DNA of 52,661 nt from CAYTES01 sp964436935 (lineage in GTDB: Bacteria; Patescibacteriota; Gracilibacteria; UBA1369; UBA12473), in the NCBI GenBank assembly GCA_964436935.1, contig CAYTES010000004.1, positions 1-52,661 of the forward strand. The letters are read 5' to 3'. Each line of letters starts with the position of its first letter. The stretch's first letter is position 1. Of this stretch, positions 1 through 6,795 are shown in pieces. The position numbers and the translations under genes were made by a program. The notes beneath the pieces were generated by a model, which was not told the DNA's origin, searched no databases, and saw only the letters and a list, made by a program, of their open reading frames with translations.

Positions 1-680
1 TCGATGGAAGTTTGTAGTTCCTGAAAAGCCGCATGGATTTGAGGCAATCGTTGTTGAGTCGTGGTTCGAAGGTCGGCAATGGCCTCTTGTGATTCACTCG
101 ATAGCATGTTTTCTCTCGAATCCGGGGGATTCGTCGTAACTTGTACGATAAATTGTTCAACCTTCGTATAAGTTTTTTTTGCTTCTAAATAATTACCCGA
201 CTGTAAGTATTCATATCCTTGTTTAAGTTCATTTCGGATTGTTTCACCACTTTTTCTCATTATAGTTTCTTTTTCATCCATTGAGGTATCAAAACTTCCT
301 TGAACTAAAAAATTATTTGTTGAACTTGTATCCTGTAAAGCTTTGAATTTTTGAAATACCTTCGAATCAAATTCGCATAAAACTTGTTCAAATTTTTTCA
401 ACTCCTCAAATTTCACCAAAGCCTCAGGAGGATTTATAGGGAGTAAAGAACCTTCTTCTCTTTGTGGTTTCGGAATAGAAGCCACCGCAAAAAGGTTTAC
501 GGGTTGAGCCGGCATTTGTTGGGCAAGTGCTTGGCGTTGCTCAGTATGTTCCGCGTGAACCACTTCTGGAGCAATGGCGGTTTTTCCTGTCTCTGCCGGT
601 TTAGTCCCCTCTACTGAAGCCCCCTCTAATGCGGTTACTGCAGGATTCGGTTTTGGTTGATTTTTAGCTGCTTCTCCCAT
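1..680 (-). CDS. Hypothetical soluble protein, C-terminus cut off by window edge
   Basis: Open reading frame running off the left edge. It starts at the ATG ending at 680 (MGEAAKNQPKPNP) and about 226 residues are visible. There is no signal peptide or membrane segment. Residues 1-75 are rich in Pro, Ala and Glu and probably disordered. From about residue 80 it looks helical and charged. Around residues 160-190 the pattern GYEYLQSGNYLEAKKTY resembles one tetratricopeptide helix pair, but a single weak match is not enough for a call. The downstream-facing neighbour on the same strand ends only 25 bases before this ATG, so the two are probably co-transcribed. I do not recognise the family. Confidence 0.7.
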   Translation of the reverse strand, partial: MGEAAKNQPKPNPAVTALEGASVEGTKPAETGKTAIAPEVVHAEHTEQRQALAQQMPAQPVNLFAVASIPKPQREEGSLLPINPPEALVKFEELKKFEQVLCEFDSKVFQKFKALQDTSSTNNFLVQGSFDTSMDEKETIMRKSGETIRNELKQGYEYLQSGNYLEAKKTYTKVEQFIVQVTTNPPDSRENMLSSESQEAIADLRTTTQQRLPQIHAAFQELQTSI

Positions 681-705
681 TTTAGTTTTTATTTATTTTT
701 GATGT

Positions 706-1116
706 TTAAACGATGTACACATCTCCCAACTCGGTTTCGAGTCGTTCCTTGGTCAGACGGATGGAGTGAATCATGTTTTTGACTTGATAGGTTGGACTTT
801 GTTCCACGGTCCACAAGTCATAGATATTGCGGAGGGTGCTCAGGATATTGAAGGCATTTTGATCCGCTTTCCCCTTTCGAGCAGTATCCAGGGAGTCGTA
901 CACCGCGACATTCAATAGGGAACTGGGTTCATAGCGATGGATCGTTCCCTCCTCAAATTTCGCGATTATTTGTTGAAGAAAAGCCTGGTCCTCCTGGGAA
1001 AAACCGGAGTCGTCCACGAGGGGTTTGTTGAGCATTTTTTGGATTTCCGGGTCAATCGGCAGGTTGTCTGTGGCCGGATCAAACAGCGGATTGTAACCTT
1101 GAGATTTGAAGGGCAT
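706..1116 (-). CDS. Small hypothetical protein, 136 aa
   Basis: Complete ORF with an ATG at 1116 (MPFKSQGYNPLFDP). It has no signal peptide or membrane segment and no family I recognise. Residues 1-45 are polar with many Asp, Pro and Asn; residues 45-136 look mostly helical (KADQNAFNILSTLRNIYDLW). A good sigma-70-like promoter lies just upstream on the same strand, with a predicted leader of about 30 bases, which supports expression. It is followed after 25 bases by the partial gene at the window edge and probably leads that transcription unit. It is divergent from ligA. Confidence 0.7.
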   Translation of the reverse strand: MPFKSQGYNPLFDPATDNLPIDPEIQKMLNKPLVDDSGFSQEDQAFLQQIIAKFEEGTIHRYEPSSLLNVAVYDSLDTARKGKADQNAFNILSTLRNIYDLWTVEQSPTYQVKNMIHSIRLTKERLETELGDVYIV

Positions 1117-1152
1117 GGCATTTACTTTTTAAGGACTTCAAATTATCTTTTA

Positions 1153-1181
1153 ATTATATCAAAAAAAACCGTTTAAAACAA
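1153..1181 (-). promoter_or_regulatory. Sigma-70-like promoter for the 136-aa hypothetical gene
   Basis: Read on the minus strand: TTGTTT (1181-1176), 17-base spacer, TATAAT (1158-1153). The -10 is perfect. Expected start of transcription is near 1146, 30 bases before the ATG at 1116. Seen directly; activity is inferred. Confidence 0.5.
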
Positions 1182-1203
1182 TCCCATTACGTCTTTTTGA
1201 TCC

Positions 1204-3213
1204 ATGCCCCTCACTTCAGCCGATGCCCAGCTTCGTATTCATAAATTGCGGGAAGAAATTCGACGCTTGAATTATGATTATTTTGTGCGGGATCAATCGA
1301 CGGTTTCCGAGGCGGTGCGCGACAGTTTAAAGCGGGAACTTGTGGAATTGGAAAACCGTTTTCCCGAGTTGATCACTCCCGATTCTCCGACACAGCGGGT
1401 TGGAAGCGTTCTTTCCGGACGTTTTGCCAAAATTCAACATAAAACACGAAAATGGAGTCTTCAGGACGCTTTTTCGCAGGAAGCGGTGCGGGAGTGGGGA
1501 GAGCGGCTCAAGCGTTTTTTACCCGGGCATCCGTTTGAATTTGTGTGTGAATTGAAGATTGATGGTCTGAATGTGACACTGTGGTATGAAAAAGGGCGTT
1601 TGGTGAAGGCCATCACGCGAGGCAATGGGCGTGAAGGCGAGGATGTTACTCACACCATCCGTACGATCAATACCGTTCCTTTGGTTTTACAAAAGCCGGT
1701 GAGTCTTGAAGTCTCCGGGGAGGTGTTTCTTTCTAAAAAGAATTTTGAAAAATTGGCGCACGAATTTGCCAACCCTCGCAATGCGGCGGCCGGCTCCATT
1801 CGACAGCTGGATCCCCAGGTTGCCGCTGATCGTAACCTTGAGATGTTTTTTTACAGTTTGGGACAGAATGATTTGGCGCATCCTCCCCTGACCCAGGCTG
1901 AAGTGTTGCTTTTTTTGGAGAGTGTCGGGCTCAGGGTGAATAAAAAATTTGAGAAAAAATCCACGCTTGAAGATGTCGTTGTTTTTTGCGATCAATGGCA
2001 GGAGCATCGCAAGGATCTTCCCTATGAAATTGACGGTATTGTCATCAAGGTCAATACGCTTCGTCAGCAAGTTGAATTGGGTTATACGGGGAAAGCTCCC
2101 CGTTATGCGATTGCTTATAAATTCCCTGCGGAGCAAGCCACGAGTCGAGTGCTGGATATTGTCCTTCAAGTGGGACGGACAGGCGTATTAACGCCGGTTG
2201 CCCATTTGGAGCCGACCCTTGTTGCGGGGTCCACCGTTTCTCGCGCCACCTTGCACAACGAAGACGAAATCCAGCGTAAAGATGTGCGGGTGGGGGATAC
2301 CGTGATCATTCAAAAAGCGGGAGATGTGATTCCCGAGGTTGTGGAAGTGCTTACTGCCTTACGCACCGGAGCTGAAAAATCCTATGAGTTTCCCAAAACT
2401 TGTCCTGTCTGTGAAAGTGCGGTGGAGCGAGTGGAGGGAGAAGCGGCTACACGGTGTAGAAATCCGAATTGTTTTGCCATGGAACGGGAGAATTTGATTC
2501 ATTTTGTATCGAGGGGGGCGTTGAATATTGAGGGGCTGGGGGAAAAGGTGATGGATCAGTTGTTGGAGAATAAACTGGTATCCGATCGGGCGGATTTGTT
2601 TGCCTTAACCAAAGAAAATTTTTTGACTTTGAATTTGTTTAAGGAAAAGAGGGCTCACAATTTGGTGGCCGCTTTAGATAAGGCCAAGAAGGTCTTGTTG
2701 TCGCGATTTCTTTTTGGGTGCGGGATTCGTCATGTCGGGGAGCAATCCAGCGAGCTGATCGCTGAGTATATTGAGCAAAAAAATTGCTCAAAAGAATTAA
2801 CACCCCTTCAATTGGGAAAGATCGGTCAAACGATAGCCGTGGAGGAATGGAATGGGATTGAGGGGGTGGGAGACATTGTGGCACAGTCCCTTTACGACTG
2901 GTTTCATCAGGAAGAACATCAGCAAGAATTGGAACGTTTTGAGCTCAATGGGGTAGAACTCCGCATTATTCCCAGAGAGGTTCGTTCCACGGTTTTGAGC
3001 GGAAAAAGTGTTGTGATCACCGGGAGTTTGTCCAAGCCGCGCGATGAAATCAAGGCTTTATTGAAACGAAACGGGGCTCGGGTGAGCAGTGCGGTGAGCA
3101 AGCAAACGGATTTTGTGTTGGCTGGGGAAGATCCCGGCTCAAAGGTGGATAAGGCTCAGGAATTGGGGGTTCGGATTGTGGATGAAGAGGAGCTGATGAG
3201 AATGCTGGGCTGA
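1204..3213 (+). CDS. ligA: NAD+-dependent DNA ligase LigA
   Basis: Seals nicks in duplex DNA during replication and repair, using NAD+. The protein is 669 aa, the normal length. Domains in order: Ia (about 1-70), adenylation domain with KIDG motif and nucleotide-accepting Lys118, OB fold, a four-Cys zinc finger (Cys400, Cys403, Cys418, Cys423), helix-hairpin-helix repeats (about 430-580), and a C-terminal BRCT domain (about 592-669). The ATG at 1204 precedes the normal Ia start. Domain Ia is unusual: where E. coli has Tyr22-His23 and Asp32-x-x-Tyr35-Asp36 for NMN binding, this protein has Tyr26-Phe27 and Glu36-x-x-Arg39-Asp40 (VSEAVRDSLKREL). I recall similar SEA..DSLK forms in other CPR ligases, so this may be a lineage variant, not loss of function. 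An intrinsic terminator begins inside the stop codon region. Confidence 0.97.
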   Translation: MPLTSADAQLRIHKLREEIRRLNYDYFVRDQSTVSEAVRDSLKRELVELENRFPELITPDSPTQRVGSVLSGRFAKIQHKTRKWSLQDAFSQEAVREWGERLKRFLPGHPFEFVCELKIDGLNVTLWYEKGRLVKAITRGNGREGEDVTHTIRTINTVPLVLQKPVSLEVSGEVFLSKKNFEKLAHEFANPRNAAAGSIRQLDPQVAADRNLEMFFYSLGQNDLAHPPLTQAEVLLFLESVGLRVNKKFEKKSTLEDVVVFCDQWQEHRKDLPYEIDGIVIKVNTLRQQVELGYTGKAPRYAIAYKFPAEQATSRVLDIVLQVGRTGVLTPVAHLEPTLVAGSTVSRATLHNEDEIQRKDVRVGDTVIIQKAGDVIPEVVEVLTALRTGAEKSYEFPKTCPVCESAVERVEGEAATRCRNPNCFAMERENLIHFVSRGALNIEGLGEKVMDQLLENKLVSDRADLFALTKENFLTLNLFKEKRAHNLVAALDKAKKVLLSRFLFGCGIRHVGEQSSELIAEYIEQKNCSKELTPLQLGKIGQTIAVEEWNGIEGVGDIVAQSLYDWFHQEEHQQELERFELNGVELRIIPREVRSTVLSGKSVVITGSLSKPRDEIKALLKRNGARVSSAVSKQTDFVLAGEDPGSKVDKAQELGVRIVDEEELMRMLG

Positions 3214-3233
3214 AGGGGGATTCAGCTTTTTTT
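3209..3233 (+). terminator. Intrinsic terminator of ligA
   Basis: Stem GCTGAA (3209-3214) pairs with TTCAGC (3221-3226) around the loop GGGGGA, followed by seven T (3227-3233). The ligA TGA stop lies in the left arm. This is a classic stem plus T-tract and the clearest terminator in the window. Confidence 0.8.
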
Positions 3234-3271
3234 ATGAGAGTAAAAAGTAAGAGGGGGTTGATTTTAAGTTG

Positions 3272-3280
3272 TGCTATACT
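3272..3280 (+). promoter_or_regulatory. Extended -10 promoter element upstream of the YIP1-like gene
   Basis: TGCTATACT has the extended -10 form TGn-TATAxT, with no clear -35 at the right distance. Transcription would begin near 3287, just after the in-frame TTG at 3292 would have to be read, which favours the ATG at 3304 as the start of the next gene. Confidence 0.45.
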
Positions 3281-3303
3281 TCATCTGATTTTTGACTTGT
3301 ATT

Positions 3304-3879
3304 ATGGTTGCATTCGATTGGAATATGGCGAAGCAAGAGTTTAGGCGCGCGTTGGACGTGGCTCGTTTTCATCCCGATGCCATGGATTTTGTGGCTCGTC
3401 ATGCTTCCCTCAATCGGAATGCCGCGATTTTTATCGCTTTGGCTTCTTTGGCCGGAGCGGTCGGATCTCTTCTTTTCCCTCTCCGTGAGGGGCGTGTTTC
3501 CTATAGTCCCACAATAGTTGAAGCGTTATTCAATGCCGGAATGGCCGTGCTTTTGATCGGGTTGGTTTTGTTTCTTCTGAACGGGATTGCGGAGCGTGTT
3601 TTTCGCGCCCCATCGGATTTCGGAAGTTTTTTTAGAGTCGTGGGGTATGGCTATGTGGTTGGATTTTTGAATGTGGTTCCCGCCTTGAGGGTTTTGACTT
3701 CGCTGTGGGTTATTGTGCTTATCATTCAAGTTTTGATGCGGGTGAAACGGCTTTCATTGCCTCAAGCGGTGATTTCTTTGGTTTTTTTGAGCCTTTTATT
3801 ATTTGTGGTATTTGTTCTTTTTCAGGGATTGAATCCTGCCAATCTGTATGGAGGACTTTATTTTTCTCCCACCCTTTAA
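3304..3879 (+). CDS. YIP1-like integral membrane protein
   Basis: About 191 aa from the ATG at 3304 (MVAFDWNMAKQEF). A TTG twelve bases upstream is in frame but almost on the predicted transcription start, so I reject it. There is a soluble N-terminal stretch (about 1-38), then roughly five hydrophobic segments: IFIALASLAGAVGSLLF, AVLLIGLVLFLL, VVGYGYVVGFLNVVPAL, LWVIVLIIQVLM and VISLVFLSLLLFVVFVLF. The layout and the Gly/Pro-containing segments resemble YIP1-domain proteins, whose bacterial function is unknown. The stop codon TAA abuts the panB ATG with no gap, so the two are likely translated from one mRNA. The link to pantothenate synthesis is positional only. Confidence 0.7.
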   Translation: MVAFDWNMAKQEFRRALDVARFHPDAMDFVARHASLNRNAAIFIALASLAGAVGSLLFPLREGRVSYSPTIVEALFNAGMAVLLIGLVLFLLNGIAERVFRAPSDFGSFFRVVGYGYVVGFLNVVPALRVLTSLWVIVLIIQVLMRVKRLSLPQAVISLVFLSLLLFVVFVLFQGLNPANLYGGLYFSPTL

Positions 3880-4641
3880 ATGCCCGATTCCCTTCGTCGA
3901 CTTAAATCTCAGCGTAAAATTGTGGCGTTGACCGCTTACGATTATTCGATGGCGCGCATTTTGAGTGATGCGGGTGTGGATCTCTTATTGGTGGGGGATT
4001 CTTTGGGAATGGTGGTGTTGGGGTATCCCAGTACGCATTTTGTGACCATGGAAGACATGATTCGACACACGCAGGCCGTGGTTCGGGGGCATTCCAGTGG
4101 CCTGGTGGTGGCGGATATGCCGATTGGGAGTTGTGATACGGTGGAGCTGGCTTTGGAAAATTGTCATCGGATGGTGAAAGAAACCGGGGTCAAAGCCGTG
4201 AAGATAGAGGGGATGTCGGAGATTTGTGCGGCGGTAGTTGCTTCCGGGATTGCTGTGATGGGTCATACGGGACTTAAGCCTCAAACGGCGGAGCGGATGG
4301 CGGTTCACGGAAAAACTGAGCCGGAAGCCGAAGCGATTTTCGAGGAGGCCTTGGCGTTGGAGCGGGCCGGGTGTTTTTCGGTGGTGCTGGAATGTGTGCC
4401 CACCACTTTAGCAAAGCGCATCACCGAGGTTCTTACTATTCCCACTGTTGGCATTGGGGCGGGGCCTCACTGCGATGGGCAGATCTTGGTCAGTCACGAC
4501 CTGTTGGGACTTTATCCGGATTTTCGGCCTAAGTTTGTGAAACGGTACGCGGATTTAAAAGGAGTGATTTCCGAGGCGGTTGAGCACTATAAAAATGAGA
4601 TTCAGGAAGGACAGTTTCCCTCGGAAAAAGAAAGTTTTTGA
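3880..4641 (+). CDS. panB: 3-methyl-2-oxobutanoate (ketopantoate) hydroxymethyltransferase PanB
   Basis: Transfers a hydroxymethyl group from methylene-tetrahydrofolate to 2-oxoisovalerate, the first committed step to pantothenate. The protein is 253 aa against about 264 in E. coli, with an intact TIM-barrel pattern: VALTAYDYSMARIL near the N-terminus, the VGDSLGMVVLG motif, MPIGS, AVKIEG, MGHTGL, VLECVP and VGIGAG. The ATG at 3880 directly follows the upstream stop. panC lies 650 bases further on, separated by an opposite-strand gene; coaBC follows after the AbiE pair. No panD or panE gene is visible here. Confidence 0.96.
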   Translation: MPDSLRRLKSQRKIVALTAYDYSMARILSDAGVDLLLVGDSLGMVVLGYPSTHFVTMEDMIRHTQAVVRGHSSGLVVADMPIGSCDTVELALENCHRMVKETGVKAVKIEGMSEICAAVVASGIAVMGHTGLKPQTAERMAVHGKTEPEAEAIFEEALALERAGCFSVVLECVPTTLAKRITEVLTIPTVGIGAGPHCDGQILVSHDLLGLYPDFRPKFVKRYADLKGVISEAVEHYKNEIQEGQFPSEKESF

Positions 4642-4642
4642 T

Positions 4643-4668
4643 GAGGAGTTTTATGTCAACAGCTCCTC
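4643..4668. terminator. Possible bidirectional hairpin between convergent panB and the 194-aa gene
   Basis: GAGGAG (4643-4648) pairs with CTCCTC (4663-4668), extendable by a G-U and an A-U pair. It lies between the panB stop and the stop of the convergent minus-strand gene. There is no long T-tract on either side, so termination strength is doubtful. Confidence 0.35.
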
Positions 4669-4670
4669 GT

Positions 4671-5255
4671 TTATCCGAGTTCGGCCCGTACGGCTTCTAC
4701 AAAAGTTTTTGAGGTGGGACTATCCATGTCCAGCAGGTGTTGCATCAAAGCGATTTCTGTTCCGTTTACAAATAGTTTCCCCTCAAATTTTCGTGTGGTC
4801 CCATACGCGGCTAAGAAGATTTCGTGGATACTTAAATCCTCAATTTGATTCATTTCCATGAGTTGAGCCAGTTTTTTTGCAAGGGCTAGATGGAATTCAT
4901 TTTCAGGATTGAACCGCTCAACGCTTGCCAATTGTTCTTCCACCTCATTCATAAAGGCGTCATGCGTCGGGTTTTCTTCTTCCGTGAAGCTGCCTAATGT
5001 CAAAAGCTCGTCAAAGTCGATTTCTTTGCTTGAGAAACCGACGGAATAGATCGTACTAGGTAGTAGCTCTTCGGTGGTTTCCTCCGATCGAGTGATGGCT
5101 CGCACTACTTTTTGAACCAACTCAAGGTGGGCTTGAAGGGTGGCATCAAAACGATCTATCATAGGAGTGATGTTTGTTTCCTCCCATGCTTTTCTCTCCC
5201 ACTCACTCTCTTCTTCGAAAAATTCCAATCCAGTATAATCGGGCATGGGGGTCAT
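4671..5255 (-). CDS. Acidic hypothetical protein, 194 aa, between panB and panC
   Basis: Complete ORF on the strand opposite panB and panC. The ATG is at 5255, with a second ATG at 5246. The protein is strongly acidic (EFFEEESEWERKAWEE near the N-terminus), soluble, probably mostly helical, with no signal peptide, no membrane segment and no motif I recognise. A TATAAT with an upstream TTGCAT lies 21 bases before the ATG and overlaps the panC promoter back to back. Its place inside a pantothenate gene group suggests insertion or rearrangement. I cannot assign a function. Confidence 0.7.
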   Translation of the reverse strand: MTPMPDYTGLEFFEEESEWERKAWEETNITPMIDRFDATLQAHLELVQKVVRAITRSEETTEELLPSTIYSVGFSSKEIDFDELLTLGSFTEEENPTHDAFMNEVEEQLASVERFNPENEFHLALAKKLAQLMEMNQIEDLSIHEIFLAAYGTTRKFEGKLFVNGTEIALMQHLLDMDSPTSKTFVEAVRAELG

Positions 5256-5275
5256 TTTAAAGGTTAAAGTGTTTT

Positions 5276-5303
5276 ATTATAATCATTTCGGGGTTTTATG
5301 CAA
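5276..5303. promoter_or_regulatory. Overlapping divergent promoters for panC (+) and the 194-aa gene (-)
   Basis: The symmetric core ATTATAAT supplies a perfect TATAAT on each strand: 5278-5283 reading toward panC, and 5281-5276 reading toward the 194-aa gene. The minus-strand promoter has TTGCAT (5303-5298) at a 16-base spacing. The plus-strand -35 region (5255-5260, TTTTAA) is poor. Polymerases could not occupy both at once, so the two genes may be reciprocally expressed. Confidence 0.45.
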
Positions 5304-6098
5304 TTTTTTTCATCTCGTATCGGTTTTGTTCCGACCATGGGAGCCCTCCATGAAGGGCATTTGAGCCTTATTCGGGCCGCTCAGAGAGACTGTAAACGGG
5401 TGGTGGTCAGTATTTTCGTGAATCCCACTCAGTTTGAGCCGCATGAAGATTTTGAGGTTTATCCACGGGATTTGGAAGGGGATCGAGCGCTTTTGAAGGA
5501 GATGGGCGTGACGGAGGTGTGGCTTCCCTCGATTCGAGAAATCTACCCGGAAGGAGTGGAACAGGTGGTGCGGATTTTTCCTCCGGACTCCTTAATCCAA
5601 ATTTTATGTGGCAAAGATCGACCGCATCATTTTTCCGGAGTGGCGACGGTGGTGAAGCGCCTTTTTGAGCACGTTCAACCCACTGATGTGTATTTTGGCC
5701 AAAAAGATTATCAACAGACGCGTGTGATCGATTGGTTGATTCAAGCGTATTTTCCGTCGATTCGTTTGCATGTCGAGCCTACCGTTCGAGAACAGAATGG
5801 CTTGGCGTTGAGTTCTCGGAATTCCTATCTTTCCTCTGAGGAACGTCATGTGGCGCCTCAATTGCATGACTCACTTCAAAAGGTTCGATCCTATTTTGGA
5901 GAAGGTGTGCGTCGATCCGCCGTTCTTTTGGATCTTTTTCGGGCCTCGCTTTCCTCTCCTTTATTTTCTTCGATTTACGCTGAAATAAGGGATTGTGAGG
6001 ATTTGACTTCTCTTGAATCTGTTAATCGACCTGCTGTGCTGGCTGTTGCGGTTCACTTAGGCAAAACGAGGCTCATTGATAATGTGTTTTTGGAGTAA
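5298..6098 (+). CDS. panC: Pantothenate synthetase PanC
   Basis: ATP-dependent condensation of pantoate and beta-alanine to pantothenate. The protein is 266 aa. The nucleotidyltransferase signature MGALHEGHLSL is at about 14-24 (HEGH at 18-21), then FVNPTQF, the active-site FGQKDYQQ region, and the KMSK-like ALSSRNSYLS loop. The protein starts only seven residues before GFVPTMG, whereas E. coli PanC has about 20 residues more. A TAA sits in frame at 5280-5282, so no longer start is possible and the N-terminal segment is really missing. The AbiE pair follows after 55 bases with its own promoter. Confidence 0.95.
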   Translation: MQFFSSRIGFVPTMGALHEGHLSLIRAAQRDCKRVVVSIFVNPTQFEPHEDFEVYPRDLEGDRALLKEMGVTEVWLPSIREIYPEGVEQVVRIFPPDSLIQILCGKDRPHHFSGVATVVKRLFEHVQPTDVYFGQKDYQQTRVIDWLIQAYFPSIRLHVEPTVREQNGLALSSRNSYLSSEERHVAPQLHDSLQKVRSYFGEGVRRSAVLLDLFRASLSSPLFSSIYAEIRDCEDLTSLESVNRPAVLAVAVHLGKTRLIDNVFLE

Positions 6099-6112
6099 AA
6101 ATGGTTTTATCC

Positions 6113-6141
6113 TTGATTTCATGTTTCAGATTTGATATGAT
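6113..6141 (+). promoter_or_regulatory. Promoter of the abiEi-abiEii pair, nearly leaderless
   Basis: TTGATT (6113-6118), 17-base spacer, TATGAT (6136-6141). The predicted transcription start near 6148 is about six bases before the abiEi ATG at 6154, so the mRNA should be leaderless or nearly so. A ten-base palindrome overlaps the -10. Confidence 0.55.
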
Positions 6142-6146
6142 ATCAT
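6137..6146. promoter_or_regulatory. Palindrome ATGATATCAT over the -10: candidate AbiEi operator
   Basis: Perfect ten-base palindrome overlapping the last five bases of the -10 element and lying just ahead of the start codon. Known AbiEi antitoxins repress their own promoters by binding inverted repeats there, so this is a reasonable operator half-site or site. Autoregulation here is inferred. Confidence 0.4.
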
Positions 6147-6153
6147 CATAATT

Positions 6154-6795
6154 ATGAAATATAAAGAAATATTACTGGAACACTTTAAGGCTCAGCCGTA
6201 TTTTGATAAAAAAGCCTTATATCAACTGAGTGAGCAGTACGGGCTTAAAACTGCTACGGTTGACTCTTATGTCAGTCGGTCTTTAAAGTCTAAAGAAATC
6301 ATTTCCCTTAAAAATGGGCTGTATGTATCTTCTGATTTTTATACTAAAAATAAAGGGGATATTTCCTATTTATTCTATCTTGCCAACATTCTTCGCGGGC
6401 CCTCTTATTTGAGTTCTTGGACCGCCCTTCAATATTATAATTTGACCACTGAAATCATCCATACGATAACCTCAATTACGCTAAAGGTAACCCGGGCGTA
6501 TAAGACTAGAATAGGTCATTTTTCTTATCATTCTATAAATGAAGAGTTATTCTCGGGATTTTCTTTAGTCGCTGGCCATCCGGAATCGCCTGCAGGTCGA
6601 TTCGATTTTTTTATCGCCTCTCCGGCTAAGGCACTTTTTGATCTGCTTTATTTCAAGACACGACAGTTTCGCGGAGTAAGATTTGAAACGATTGATTCGC
6701 TTGTTGAAGATTTGCGTATTGATATGGATGAGATGAGTGAGGAAGAGCGAGAAAAGTTTTATACTATCATAAAAAACTACATTCACCATGAATGA
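6154..6795 (+). CDS. AbiEi-family antitoxin/transcriptional regulator
   Basis: 213 aa. The N-terminal winged-helix region (about 1-65: KKALYQLSEQYGLKTATVDSYVSRSLKSKEI, then a KNGLYVSSD wing) is followed by the AbiEi C-terminal antitoxin region (LSSWTALQYYNLT, then PAKALFDLLYFK). In known AbiE (type IV toxin-antitoxin) systems this protein binds its own promoter and counteracts the AbiEii nucleotidyltransferase toxin without forming a complex with it. It overlaps abiEii by eight bases, typical of the pair. The codon use and A+T content look more AT-rich than panC or coaBC around it, consistent with acquisition by transfer, though I have not computed this. Confidence 0.88.
   Translation: MKYKEILLEHFKAQPYFDKKALYQLSEQYGLKTATVDSYVSRSLKSKEIISLKNGLYVSSDFYTKNKGDISYLFYLANILRGPSYLSSWTALQYYNLTTEIIHTITSITLKVTRAYKTRIGHFSYHSINEELFSGFSLVAGHPESPAGRFDFFIASPAKALFDLLYFKTRQFRGVRFETIDSLVEDLRIDMDEMSEEEREKFYTIIKNYIHHE

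Noticed and set aside
3292..3304. TTG start for the YIP1-like gene
   Set aside because: It falls within a few bases of the predicted transcription start; the ATG at 3304 is better.
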